Below the pieces are notes generated by a model, which saw nothing but the letters and a program-made list of their open reading frames with translations, was not told where the DNA came from and did not search any database. Shown here one piece after another: positions 18,969 to 26,858 of a stretch of 64,000 nt of DNA. The stretch's first letter is position 1, and the number at the start of each line of letters is the position of its first letter. Origin of the DNA: an uncultured Planctomycetaceae bacterium (GTDB taxonomy: Bacteria; Planctomycetota; Planctomycetia; Gemmatales; Gemmataceae); contig CALARU010000235.1 of the NCBI GenBank assembly GCA_937888715.1, forward strand, positions 23,062 to 87,061, given 5' to 3'. A program made the translations under genes and the position numbers.

Positions 18969-19006
18969 CCGGACAACAGCTTTAATATCTTAAAGAAGCT
19001 ATCCGG
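18969..19006 (-). terminator. terminator or attenuator after rplL
   Basis: Minus-strand arms CCGGA/TCCGG and AGCTT/AAGCT form a long interrupted stem 17 bases after the rplL stop. A T-rich run including TTTTTT follows about 11 bases after the stem. It lies where the rplL-rpoB attenuator sits in other bacteria, which lowers rpoBC expression relative to L7/L12. Confidence 0.6.
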
Positions 19007-19023
19007 AATCAAATTCGCTTTGT

Positions 19024-19434
19024 TTACTTCAAGCTTACTTTTGCGCCAGCATCTTCGAGCTTTTTCTTGACAGTCTCAGCTTCGTCCTTAGCAATGTTTT
19101 CCTTAACATTCTTAGGTGCGCCTTCAACTAAATCCTTAGCTTCTTTCAAGCCTAGGCCAGTGATTTCGCGAACAACCTTGATGATGCTGATTTTCTTGTC
19201 AGCAGCAGCAATGCCATCCAGAACCACAGTGAATTCAGTTTTCACTGGAGCAGCTTCAGCGCCAGCAGCAGCGCCACCAGCGGCTGCCATCATAACGCCA
19301 CCGCCTGCAGCAGGTTTAATATTGTGAACCTTTTCAAGGTAATCAGCCAATTCGACTGCCTTGATCAAGGTAAGGGAAACGATTTTTTCTCCTAGATCTG
19401 AAATCTCTGGAGCGTAGGTTGTTGCATCGGACAT
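19024..19434 (-). CDS. rplL: 50S ribosomal protein L7/L12
   Basis: L7/L12 of 136 residues: an N-terminal dimerisation helix region ([19 protein letters not shown]), an Ala/Gly-rich hinge, and a C-terminal domain with [33 protein letters not shown] and a final [11 protein letters not shown]. It forms the flexible stalk that recruits translation GTPases. A GGAAAG motif precedes the ATG. It follows rplJ by 75 bases and is followed by a terminator-like stem. Confidence 0.97.
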   Translation of the reverse strand: MSDATTYAPEISDLGEKIVSLTLIKAVELADYLEKVHNIKPAAGGGVMMAAAGGAAAGAEAAPVKTEFTVVLDGIAAADKKISIIKVVREITGLGLKEAKDLVEGAPKNVKENIAKDEAETVKKKLEDAGAKVSLK

Positions 19435-19452
19435 GAAAACTTTCCTTTCTTA

Positions 19453-19480
19453 AATTGCTGCTTGAAGCTTAGCAGCGATT
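19453..19480 (-). other. stem-loop between rplJ and rplL
   Basis: Arms AATTGCTGCT and AGCAGCGATT (one G-U pair) enclose an 8-base loop in the 75-base rplJ-rplL gap, just upstream of the rplL ribosome-binding site. It could tune the relative translation of L12 and L10. Confidence 0.4.
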
Positions 19481-19509
19481 GGTGCGTAATAACGGTTAAA
19501 AAAAGACCC

Positions 19510-20082
19510 CTAGCTGGCGGTAGACTCTGCAGCAACCCCAGTGGTTTCTGCAGGAATTCTTTCGGATATTGTTTTGATCTGACTGGCAATTATGCCACCA
19601 ACTGAAATAATCTGGCTGGCAAGCTTTGCACCAGGTGCAAGAATCATACCTGCGATAGTTCCAATTGCTTCTTCGCGCGTAGGCATCTTGATAGCAACAT
19701 CAAACGAAACAAGCAAAGAGTCTGCCACTGCGCCTTTAATTTTTACAGTTGTTTTGTAACCTGCTGCGGTTTTAGGATTCTTAAGTTCGGCTTCGAGTTC
19801 GCGGCACAATTCTGCAATTGAATTCGCACCCCAAACCAAAACAGTAGGGCCATGGAAATAAGCAGAATCGCGGGCAATGTTGATGCCTTGTTCTGACAAA
19901 ACCATTCGCGCCAAAGTATTTTTCACAACTTTGTAGTGAATTTTCTTTTTTCTAAGAGTCGCACGGAGACTCGTGTTGTTTTGCGCTGTAATTCCTTGAA
20001 CTTCAAGAAATACTAAATCTTTAACATTTTTAAAGTCCTTACGAAGGGCTTCAATTTCCATACCTTTAATTAACTTACTCAT
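19510..20082 (-). CDS. rplJ: 50S ribosomal protein L10
   Basis: L10 of 190 residues. The N-terminal globular domain has DLVFLEVQGITAQNNTSLR and VVKNTLARM, and an alanine-rich C-terminal region should carry the L7/L12-binding helix. L10 anchors the stalk to 23S rRNA. It lies between rplA and rplL as in most bacteria. In other species an L10-binding leader controls rplJL; here the 60-base gap before the gene holds only a small stem-loop. Confidence 0.95.
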   Translation of the reverse strand: MSKLIKGMEIEALRKDFKNVKDLVFLEVQGITAQNNTSLRATLRKKKIHYKVVKNTLARMVLSEQGINIARDSAYFHGPTVLVWGANSIAELCRELEAELKNPKTAAGYKTTVKIKGAVADSLLVSFDVAIKMPTREEAIGTIAGMILAPGAKLASQIISVGGIIASQIKTISERIPAETTGVAAESTAS

Positions 20083-20103
20083 ATTTTCTGTATCCTGCTA
20101 AGG

Positions 20104-20125
20104 GATCAAACTCTAATGTTTGATC
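20104..20125 (-). other. 8-base-pair stem-loop after rplA
   Basis: Perfect arms GATCAAAC and GTTTGATC around a 6-base loop, starting 17 bases after the rplA stop and about 21 bases before the rplJ start. No U tract follows. Confidence 0.5.
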
Positions 20126-20142
20126 TTATCTTGTTGATTCAA

Positions 20143-20976
20143 TTAAATTGTGACTGGAATTCCAGGACACATTGTTGCCGATATTGTTACAGACTTAATA
20201 TAGTTGCCACGGATGCCAGTAGGCTTTGATGCCCGAACTTGCTCAACAAAAGCCAAAGCATTTGAAGCTATTTTGTCGGTATCAAAACTAATTTTGCCAA
20301 TGCCTGCATGCACATTGCCACCTTTGTCTGAACGATATTCGACTTTACCAGATTTAAATTCTTTAACAATTGCACCAATATCTTGACCTGAACCAATGAC
20401 AGTACCAGCCTTTGGAGTTGGCATTAAACCACGGGGTCCAAGAACCTTACCAAGGCGACTGACTTGCCCCATCATGTCTTGAGTTGCAAGTACAACATCG
20501 AAGTCTAGCCAGTTTTCGGACTGAATTTTTTTGATTAGATCGCCTTCACCGACGAAATCTGCACCCGCTGCAGTTGCTTTAGCAGAATTATCGCCTTGGC
20601 AGAAAACAAGAACACGAACCTTCTTGCCTACGCCGTGAGGAAGAGCAACACTACCACGAATCATCTGATCGCTTTGAGCGGAGTCAATACCCAAGCTCAT
20701 GTGAATTTCGATAGATTCGTCAAATTTGGCACGTTTAATTTGTTTGAGAATCGTAATTGCTTTATCTAAAGAAACTTGGCCTTCTTTATTTACTTTTGCG
20801 TAAATTGTAGCAATCTGAGCTTTAAGCTTTTTACCTTTGTGCGGTGGCCTACCTGGTTGCTTGCCCTTCCTTTTACCGGAAGATTCAGAACTTATGTTGG
20901 CAGGTGCGGCCTTAGGTGTAGCAACAGGGGTTGCTGCTTCTTCTGAGACTTTTGGTTCTTTTTCTGATTTTGCCAT
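20143..20976 (-). CDS. rplA: 50S ribosomal protein L1 with N-terminal extension
   Basis: The conserved L1 body (KAITILKQIKRAKFDESIEI, then KVLGPRGLMPTPKAGTV and the C-terminal KSVTISATMCPGI) is preceded by about 45 residues that are Ala/Pro/Ser/Lys rich and look disordered. The total of 277 residues exceeds the roughly 230 usual for L1. L1 forms the mobile stalk at the E site and is often an operon repressor. The ATG at 20976 has a GGGAAA upstream; the frame extends 20 codons further without conservation. Confidence 0.95.
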   Translation of the reverse strand: MAKSEKEPKVSEEAATPVATPKAAPANISSESSGKRKGKQPGRPPHKGKKLKAQIATIYAKVNKEGQVSLDKAITILKQIKRAKFDESIEIHMSLGIDSAQSDQMIRGSVALPHGVGKKVRVLVFCQGDNSAKATAAGADFVGEGDLIKKIQSENWLDFDVVLATQDMMGQVSRLGKVLGPRGLMPTPKAGTVIGSGQDIGAIVKEFKSGKVEYRSDKGGNVHAGIGKISFDTDKIASNALAFVEQVRASKPTGIRGNYIKSVTISATMCPGIPVTI

Positions 20977-21029
20977 GACTATTTCCCAAATTATTCGTGA
21001 ATATTTATAGTAGATACAAATCGCAAGAT

Positions 21030-21049
21030 CGGCCACTAGAAATTGGCCG
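21030..21049 (-). other. stem-loop between rplK and rplA
   Basis: Perfect 6-base GC-rich arms CGGCCA and TGGCCG around an 8-base loop, about 24 bases after the rplK stop. In other bacteria the L1 target site lies in this operon's leader; this stem is not obviously that motif. Confidence 0.4.
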
Positions 21050-21073
21050 TTTCTTGACGATTTTTATTTATGC

Positions 21074-21538
21074 TTAAGCTTCGACTGTTAAACCAAGGCT
21101 TCTGGCGGTACCAGCAATGATACGAGCAGCATGGTCTAAATCACGAGCATTAAGGTCAACAAGTTTCTTTTGTGCGATATCTCGAACTTGAGCTTGAGAT
21201 ACTTTAAAACCTTTGTATTTGCCACTTCCTTTGGTTTTTTCATCCCCAGGAATAACATCACCGCCCTTTTTCTTTTCGGGAGGAATGCCTGCAGCAATTT
21301 TCAGAAGGATGGAAGCTGGTGGGCTTTTCACAATAAATTCAAAAGAACGATCAGAATAAACTGTAATAACGATAGGTACGATAATACCTTTGTTATCTTT
21401 AGTTCGTTCATTGAATTGGGATACAAATGCCCCAATATTTACACCATGTTGCCCCAATGCTGGGCCAACGGGTGGTGCAGGGGTAGCCAAACCACCTGGA
21501 CACTGTAGACGAATCTGAGCTGTAACTTGCTTTGCCAT
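21074..21538 (-). CDS. rplK: 50S ribosomal protein L11
   Basis: L11 of 154 residues: proline-rich N-terminal domain with [16 protein letters not shown] and the C-terminal RNA-binding domain with the [13 protein letters not shown] segment. It forms the GTPase-associated centre and is needed for the stringent response. It lies 13 bases after nusG and 97 bases before rplA. Confidence 0.97.
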   Translation of the reverse strand: MAKQVTAQIRLQCPGGLATPAPPVGPALGQHGVNIGAFVSQFNERTKDNKGIIVPIVITVYSDRSFEFIVKSPPASILLKIAAGIPPEKKKGGDVIPGDEKTKGSGKYKGFKVSQAQVRDIAQKKLVDLNARDLDHAARIIAGTARSLGLTVEA

Positions 21539-21551
21539 TTCAAACCCTTAT

Positions 21552-22193
21552 TTAAACGATTTCAACTTGCCAGTATTCCAATTCAACGGGAACTGGCCTT
21601 CCAAAAATAGTTAATTCCACTTTAACTCGGCCCAATGCTTCCATGATCTCTTTAACTTCGCCATCCATGCCCGCAAAGGTTCCATCTTTTACCTTGATTC
21701 GATCGCCTGCATCAAAAGCGGGTCTGCTAACAACGGTAGCTGCAACATTATCACCTTTGACACGGAGCATGCGTTCGATTTCCCGTTCACTCATTGGGGT
21801 CGGTAGTTTATGAGTGGCAGTGCCACCTACAAAATCGCCAACACCAGTGGTTTCACGGAACAAATACAAGATCGGGTCGTTAAATTCGACTTCGACCATA
21901 AGATAACCAGGAAAAAGCTTTCTTTCTCTGGAAACTCTTTTGCCCCTCCGCATTTCCGTTACTTTTTCAATTGGAATATGGATTTGGCCAAAGAATTCTT
22001 CCAGACCATCAATTTTAACTCGTTTTTCGAGTGCTTCTTTGATGGATTCTTCTCTACCACTCTGAACTTTTACAACATACCAGCTTTTGCCTAAGCTAGG
22101 TATTGCACTAATTTCAGGTGTAGAACTTTGAACGGGATGACTTTCAGAATCTACTGAAGGGTCAACAGGTTGTTCTAAATTATCCGATACCAT
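21552..22193 (-). CDS. nusG: transcription antitermination factor NusG
   Basis: NusG of 213 residues: a disordered acidic N-terminus of about 35 residues, an NGN domain from WYVVKVQSGREESIK through the FPGYLMVEVEF and GVGDFVGG segments, and a C-terminal KOW domain with IKVKDGTFAGMDGEVKEI. It links RNA polymerase to the ribosome (S10) and to Rho. The Shine-Dalgarno GGAG lies in the loop of a small hairpin between secE and nusG. Confidence 0.96.
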   Translation of the reverse strand: MVSDNLEQPVDPSVDSESHPVQSSTPEISAIPSLGKSWYVVKVQSGREESIKEALEKRVKIDGLEEFFGQIHIPIEKVTEMRRGKRVSRERKLFPGYLMVEVEFNDPILYLFRETTGVGDFVGGTATHKLPTPMSEREIERMLRVKGDNVAATVVSRPAFDAGDRIKVKDGTFAGMDGEVKEIMEALGRVKVELTIFGRPVPVELEYWQVEIV

Positions 22194-22194
22194 T

Positions 22195-22211
22195 GTTTCG
22201 AACTCCGAAAC
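22195..22211 (-). promoter_or_regulatory. hairpin presenting the nusG ribosome-binding site
   Basis: In the 24-base secE-nusG gap, arms GTTTCG and CGAAAC enclose the loop GAGTT; the GGAG Shine-Dalgarno straddles the closing pair and loop. The ATG follows one base after the stem. This arrangement could either expose or restrict the site depending on the coupling to secE translation. Confidence 0.45.
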
Positions 22212-22217
22212 AGTTGT

Positions 22218-23498
22218 TTACCATTTTTTCAGGTCAACACTTGTATTTTTCTGAACACTATCCTGACCGAAGCGAAGCACCCCCGCTTTTGTCAGGAAAA
22301 TTCTCCAAAACTGATCCATCGCAAACAAAAAGACAGACATAAGAACCAAGGTGGTCAACACCACAATGGTATCATGAAACAACTTCTTTTTGGTTGTCCA
22401 GGAAACTTTATTCATCTCGGCTTCAGTTGCGATCAAGAAATCGGCAAATACCGGAATATTGACAACTTTCCACGAGACCCATATTGCAAGAATGATTAAA
22501 AGAATCGGGCCAGAGAACTGAACTCCGGGCAGCAAAATTAAGGAACGATAGATGACAGTTCCCTCTGCAATTTTGAGTGGAACAGATTCTGCAGGTTTGC
22601 GATCATTTTTAATTAATTCGCGCGATTCTTCTTGGAACAAATCTTTGGATACTATCTCACCTACTTTATATTTAGAATCACCTGTTAACAAACCAATTTT
22701 AATAAAGAGGTTTGGATCAATGGCTGAATTAGCCATACGGAAATCTGCACGAGAAACTAATAATTGGTCTTCTGCTTTGTAACCAGCGGACTGGAGTAGA
22801 GCAAGCGTATCGCCTACTTTATCAGAGTTTATTTTAACTTTGCCAGTATAAGGTATTTCGATCTGCCAGTTGGAACCATTTCTTGCAAGGGTTTCGTTAC
22901 GAACAAGAGTCATGATGCCTGTACCAAACAAAATAAGAAGACACATGATTGTGCCTCTTCGGATTTTGGATCCTTGATTTTGTTTAAAGGAATCGCGGGA
23001 AAACCAACCTTGATCTTCAATACGGTTAAAGAGCTTGATATTGTTAGGGCGGAAGAAAAATATAAAGGATCCGATTGCAGCAAGAGCAGCACCTGCGCCA
23101 GCCAAGCCCAACCCAAATGATTCTGGGAAGGCTCTTTTATCGAATACAAGACTTTCAGTAAATTTGCCCCAAAAAGAATCGAAATAAAGATTGGCAAGCA
23201 CTAGGACAAATCCAATAAAAATACCTGCTTTCAGACCTGGTAGTTCGTGGAATATTTTGTTTTTTCCGATGACGATGAGGGCGGTAATACCAAGGCCAAA
23301 TCCTACCAAGGCAAGTGTGATATTAGATGTTGACGATACGGGTGATTTAAAAAGATTAAACCATGCCAAAGGGAGGAGTTGCAGCAAAGCATAAGCAATA
23401 GCAACGAAGAGTACGAGAAAGCCCAAACTATAAATCGCAGGGTTAGCGTTTATAAAGGCGGGGGCTGTATCGGGTTTATTTTTAATGGTCGATGCCAT
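22218..23498 (-). CDS. secE: SecE-domain translocase subunit with large membrane extension
   Basis: At 426 residues this is several times the usual SecE (about 60-130). The last 80 residues are SecE-like: FLIATEAEMNKVSWTTKKKL followed by a membrane helix, the part that clamps SecY. Ahead of it are several predicted membrane segments (around residues 20-45, 58-78, 90-108, 128-152, 185-203), a soluble region of about 100 residues, and a further helix near residue 320. Position directly upstream of nusG supports secE. The role of the extension is unknown; a fused ancestral membrane gene or an accessory Sec module are options. Confidence 0.88.
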   Translation of the reverse strand: MASTIKNKPDTAPAFINANPAIYSLGFLVLFVAIAYALLQLLPLAWFNLFKSPVSSTSNITLALVGFGLGITALIVIGKNKIFHELPGLKAGIFIGFVLVLANLYFDSFWGKFTESLVFDKRAFPESFGLGLAGAGAALAAIGSFIFFFRPNNIKLFNRIEDQGWFSRDSFKQNQGSKIRRGTIMCLLILFGTGIMTLVRNETLARNGSNWQIEIPYTGKVKINSDKVGDTLALLQSAGYKAEDQLLVSRADFRMANSAIDPNLFIKIGLLTGDSKYKVGEIVSKDLFQEESRELIKNDRKPAESVPLKIAEGTVIYRSLILLPGVQFSGPILLIILAIWVSWKVVNIPVFADFLIATEAEMNKVSWTTKKKLFHDTIVVLTTLVLMSVFLFAMDQFWRIFLTKAGVLRFGQDSVQKNTSVDLKKW

Positions 23499-23607
23499 TT
23501 TTGTCCTACGAATACCGACAGTTTAAAAAACCAGGCGAGTTAGCAATAGTTCGCCAATAATGATCATACGAGAAAATTATTTTTTTTCCCGATAATATTT
23601 TTAAGAA

Positions 23608-23680
23608 CACGGGCGGAGGGAGTCGAACCTTCAACCCCCGGTTTTGGAGACCGGTGCTCTGCCAGTTGAGCTACACCCGT
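23608..23680 (-). tRNA. tRNA-Trp(CCA)
   Basis: A 73-base cloverleaf with anticodon CCA in loop CTCCAAA and G73 discriminator, both expected for tRNA-Trp. The T stem has one A-C mismatch. 3' CCA is not encoded. It lies between rpmG and secE, as in many bacteria. Confidence 0.94.
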
Positions 23681-23735
23681 ATTAATCATGTAACCAACCT
23701 TAACAAGTCATAACCAAAGCATAGGTTGGCAGGAA

Positions 23736-23888
23736 TTACTTTTTGCGGGTTTCTTTATGAATAGTAACCTTGCGCAATTTTGGGCAATACTTTTTAAGTT
23801 CGAGGCGTTCTGGTCCGCGGGTTTCTTTTTGAGCCCTGTAGTTGCGTTCGCCGGATTCAGTGCATTCTAGCCAAACATATTCACGCAT
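23736..23888 (-). CDS. rpmG: 50S ribosomal protein L33
   Basis: A 50-residue protein with L33 character: REYVWLECTESGERNY, then ETRGPERLELKKYCPKLRKV and a basic tail. The first CxxC pair of zinc-binding L33 is absent (only single cysteines remain), so it resembles the zinc-free form. L33 sits near the E site of the 50S. The gene lies between tuf and tRNA-Trp, its usual place. Confidence 0.9.
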   Translation of the reverse strand: MREYVWLECTESGERNYRAQKETRGPERLELKKYCPKLRKVTIHKETRKK

Positions 23889-23914
23889 CGTAAACTCCAA
23901 TTCACTAGTAGTCT

Positions 23915-23960
23915 AAAAACCAAGGGCACCCGAATGGAAATAGCTCCCGAGCGGGCGCCC
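23915..23960 (-). terminator. terminator-like hairpin after tuf
   Basis: Minus-strand arms GGGCGCCCG and CGGGTGCCC (one G-U pair) form a 9-base-pair stem, followed by TTGGTTTTT. It lies about 22 bases after the tuf stop and 27 bases before rpmG. Partial termination would keep tuf expression above that of rpmG-secE-nusG. Confidence 0.6.
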
Positions 23961-23982
23961 CCCGGCTTTAACAAGGCTGGTG

Positions 23983-25197
23983 TTACTCAAGAATCTTGGT
24001 AACAACGCCAGATCCAACAGTTCTGCCACCTTCACGAATTGCAAAGCGGAGGCCTTCTTCCATAGCAATTGGGGAATCTGGCAAAAGTTGAACCACTAAA
24101 CTTTTAACATTGTCACCAGGCATACACATTTCAACACCAGCAGGCAAAGTTACAGAGCCTGTAACATCAGTGGTGCGGAAATAGAATTGGGGACGATAGC
24201 CGCTGAAGAATGCGGTGTGCCTACCACCTTCTTCTTTGCTAAGCACATAGATTGAACATTCGAATTTGGTATGAATGTTGATACTGCCTGGCTTTGCAAG
24301 AACTTGGCCTCGTTCCACGCCATCGCGGTCAATACCACGAAGCAAAACACCAACATTGTCACCAGCTTGGCCTCTATCGAGGGTCTTCTGGAACATTTCG
24401 ATGCCTGTGATAACGGTTTTCACTGGGTCTTTGCGGAGACCTAGAAGTTCAACTTCATCACCAACTTTACAAGCACCGCGTTCGATACGGCCAGTAGCTA
24501 CAGTACCACGACCTTTAATTGAAAACACATCTTCGATGCTCATCAAGAAAGGTTTGTCTTCTTCACGAATAGGGTCAGGAATATAGTTATCCAAGGCATC
24601 CATAAGGTCGTCGAGGCATTTGCCAGCGACATCGTCTTTGCCAGCAGAAAGCATAACGGGAAGTGAGCTACCACGAATGATCGGAATTTCGTCGCCTGGG
24701 TATTCGTACTTGTTAAGAAGTTCGCGGATTTCCATTTCGACAAGTTCAAGAAGTTCTGGATCATCAACAAGATCTACTTTGTTGAGGTAAACGACAACTC
24801 TGGGCACACCGACTTGACGGGCGAGCAAAATATGTTCGCGCGTTTGGGGCATTGGGCCATCGTTTGCAGCAACCACAAGGATGGCACCATCCATTTGTGC
24901 TGCGCCAGTGATCATGTTTTTGATATAGTCAGCATGGCCTGGGCAATCGATGTGTGCATAGTGGCGTTTGTTGGTTTCGTATTCAACGTGTGCAACGGCG
25001 ATGGTAACGGTTTTGAGATCATCGCGGACGGTACCGCCTTTAGCGATTTCCTTGTAATCCTTGAATTTCAGGACTTTATTGATGTGAGCTCGACGAGCAA
25101 CAATTGCCGCCGTCGTGGTAGTTTTGCCATGATCAATATGCCCAATGGTTCCAACATTAACATGGGGTTTATTACGATTGAAAATTTCCTTAGCCAT
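23983..25197 (-). CDS. tuf: elongation factor Tu
   Basis: EF-Tu of 404 residues: P-loop [24 protein letters not shown], then domains II and III with [18 protein letters not shown] and the C-terminal [13 protein letters not shown]. It delivers aminoacyl-tRNA to the ribosome. Switch I is unusual: most EF-Tus read EE(K)xRGITI, whereas here it is [17 protein letters not shown], keeping the magnesium-binding Thr but losing the RG. I recall similar forms in planctomycetes. The ATG at 25197 has GGAGG upstream. It is preceded by four tRNA genes. Confidence 0.96.
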   Translation of the reverse strand: MAKEIFNRNKPHVNVGTIGHIDHGKTTTTAAIVARRAHINKVLKFKDYKEIAKGGTVRDDLKTVTIAVAHVEYETNKRHYAHIDCPGHADYIKNMITGAAQMDGAILVVAANDGPMPQTREHILLARQVGVPRVVVYLNKVDLVDDPELLELVEMEIRELLNKYEYPGDEIPIIRGSSLPVMLSAGKDDVAGKCLDDLMDALDNYIPDPIREEDKPFLMSIEDVFSIKGRGTVATGRIERGACKVGDEVELLGLRKDPVKTVITGIEMFQKTLDRGQAGDNVGVLLRGIDRDGVERGQVLAKPGSINIHTKFECSIYVLSKEEGGRHTAFFSGYRPQFYFRTTDVTGSVTLPAGVEMCMPGDNVKSLVVQLLPDSPIAMEEGLRFAIREGGRTVGSGVVTKILE

Positions 25198-25364
25198 CAC
25201 GCCTCCGAAAGATCAAAATAAGGTTAACAAGGATGCCTACAAAAGCCACATCCAAGATTCTAGGAAAAAACCAATAAAGTACACCTGTTATTTTTAAAAA
25301 CAAGTGAACACCCAGTTTAAATACTGGATGAGTCATTGGTAGTAAGTGCCCGGACTTACTAAAT

Positions 25365-25436
<72 letters not shown>

Positions 25437-25463
25437 GTCGTGGAACTTTTTAGGGAACCACAA

Positions 25464-25534
25464 AGCGGGTGAGGAGAATCGAACTCCCATAGCCTGCGTG
25501 GAAGGCAGGTGCTCTGCCATTGAGCTACACCCGC
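25464..25534 (-). tRNA. tRNA-Gly(TCC)
   Basis: A 71-base cloverleaf with anticodon TCC in loop CTTCCAC, acceptor beginning GCGGGTG, and U73. Third tRNA of the Thr-Tyr-Gly-Thr-tuf unit. 3' CCA is not encoded. Confidence 0.94.
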
Positions 25535-25562
25535 ATGGCAGATAATCTTACAGAAATCTCAG

Positions 25563-25646
25563 TGGGTAGAGAGGGATTCGAACCCCCGTAGGACAAAGTC
25601 CGACAGATTTACAGTCTGTTGCCATTGGCCGCTCGGCCACCTACCC
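25563..25646 (-). tRNA. tRNA-Tyr(GTA)
   Basis: An 84-base class II tRNA with a long variable arm, anticodon GTA in loop CTGTAAA and A73. Second tRNA of the unit. 3' CCA is not encoded. Confidence 0.94.
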
Positions 25647-25774
25647 GGCCGAATTTTTCGCCTTAATATCAGAGCTATACTCACCCTTAATCAAGCATCT
25701 GAAGGCGCTAAAATTATTAACTAACAAATTTCTGCAAAATACTCTTCAAAGCTATTCTTACAACTGCTCTACAG

Positions 25775-25846
25775 AGCTAGCGGAGGGACTTGAACCCTCA
25801 ACCGCTGGTTTACAAAACCAGTGCTCTGCCATTGAGCTACGCTAGC
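25775..25846 (-). tRNA. tRNA-Thr(TGT)
   Basis: A 72-base cloverleaf with anticodon TGT in loop TTTGTAA, acceptor GCTAGCG/CGCTAGC and U73. First of the four tRNAs, about 23 bases downstream of a promoter. 3' CCA is not encoded. Confidence 0.94.
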
Positions 25847-25869
25847 ACGGCTAGCCTTGGAGAAAAGTA

Positions 25870-25898
25870 AATATAGGCCAGTTATTGCCTTAAGGCAA
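25870..25898 (-). promoter_or_regulatory. sigma70-type promoter of the tRNA-tuf operon
   Basis: On the minus strand, TTGCCT (-35) and TATATT (-10) are separated by exactly 17 bases, placing the start point near 25863 and tRNA-Thr about 17 bases further. The -35 hexamer lies in a perfect 14-base palindrome, TTGCCTTAAGGCAA, that could also bind a regulator. Confidence 0.7.
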
Positions 25899-25965
25899 GG
25901 TTAAAACTGTCTTCGGGGGCAATTACCTAAATATTTTTTGAAAAGATAAATGTTTTTGAGCGGAT

Positions 25966-26415
25966 TTAAGGTTTGGGTAATTTTTTGTATTGGAGTAAAA
26001 CGCCATCGAAAGCAGGGTAAATTTTTATAGTTCTGCCAGAAAAGCCAGGAGAGGGGGGAATGGGTACGATTTCAAACGATTTTCCGGAATCTGTGCTGCG
26101 AAGGGGTACGAGCCAGAATTTATTTTGAGTTTCGGGTAATTCCAGATTGTTAATTGTTACGATATCACCGACTTTTGGCGTTTTATCATTTAATGCGGAA
26201 TAAAGCACTTCGGTGACTTGGGCAACAACAGTGTTTTCTTGCATAATGGGTTCGATAATCAAGTCGAGTTGAGAAGTTAGAAATTGTGGACGGGATAAGC
26301 GGACGGGTTTGCCATCCATGCCACGGGTAGTATGGATGACCAAAAAGCCCAAATAGCAAATCCAAGACAAAAATAAAGTGAGGGCAAGAAGAAGCTTTAA
26401 ACGGTTTGGCTTCAT
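25966..26415 (-). CDS. hypothetical membrane-anchored protein
   Basis: I do not recognise this 149-residue protein. It has an N-terminal membrane segment (about residues 7-28) and an extracytoplasmic domain rich in strand-like stretches and prolines, without obvious catalytic motifs. Its start overlaps the Minf_1886 gene stop by four bases (ATGA), indicating translational coupling. Context suggests a ricT-Minf_1886-hypothetical operon ending just before the tRNA-tuf promoter. Confidence 0.75.
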   Translation of the reverse strand: MKPNRLKLLLALTLFLSWICYLGFLVIHTTRGMDGKPVRLSRPQFLTSQLDLIIEPIMQENTVVAQVTEVLYSALNDKTPKVGDIVTINNLELPETQNKFWLVPLRSTDSGKSFEIVPIPPSPGFSGRTIKIYPAFDGVLLQYKKLPKP

Positions 26416-26834
26416 CGTGCTCGCTCGTTTTCGGGCCTAAAAGCGATCACATAATCATGCATAAGACCAGTTTCAATATCGAAAATATCTTCAAAATCAT
26501 CCATGGAGTCATTTTCTGTTTTGCTCATGAGTCCAATTTCGACAAGATTGAAAACCATGTTCCCGAAGTCACCGGTTTTTTTTATTCCCCATTGATTGAA
26601 AACACACCGGGCCATGAGGCCGAATTCATCAAGGGCAAATTTTCGCACCCCTTCGATCAATTGCTTGCCTGAAACATGGTGCTCTTTGGCAGGTTCTTCG
26701 CCTTCGGGGGGCTTTATTTTTCCGAGTGTTTTTTGGGTGTATGCGAGTGCTTGAAAAAGAAACTCATAAGCTTCGTAGGGAAACCTAGGGTCTTTTTTTA
26801 TGATTTCGTGGATTTTCGGATGATAAGAACCCAT
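26412..26834 (-). CDS. Minf_1886 family protein
   Basis: This 140-residue soluble protein matches the small Minf_1886 family by its DPRFPYEAYEFLFQALAYTQ opening, the GKQLIEGVRKFALDEFG helix and the GDFGNMVFNLVEIGLM segment. The family is common in Planctomycetes and Verrucomicrobia and its function is unknown to me. It lies 24 bases after a RicT-like gene and overlaps the following membrane protein. Confidence 0.75.
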   Translation of the reverse strand: MGSYHPKIHEIIKKDPRFPYEAYEFLFQALAYTQKTLGKIKPPEGEEPAKEHHVSGKQLIEGVRKFALDEFGLMARCVFNQWGIKKTGDFGNMVFNLVEIGLMSKTENDSMDDFEDIFDIETGLMHDYVIAFRPENERAR

Positions 26835-26858
26835 GTCTTTTATTTATTCCATAAGTGT

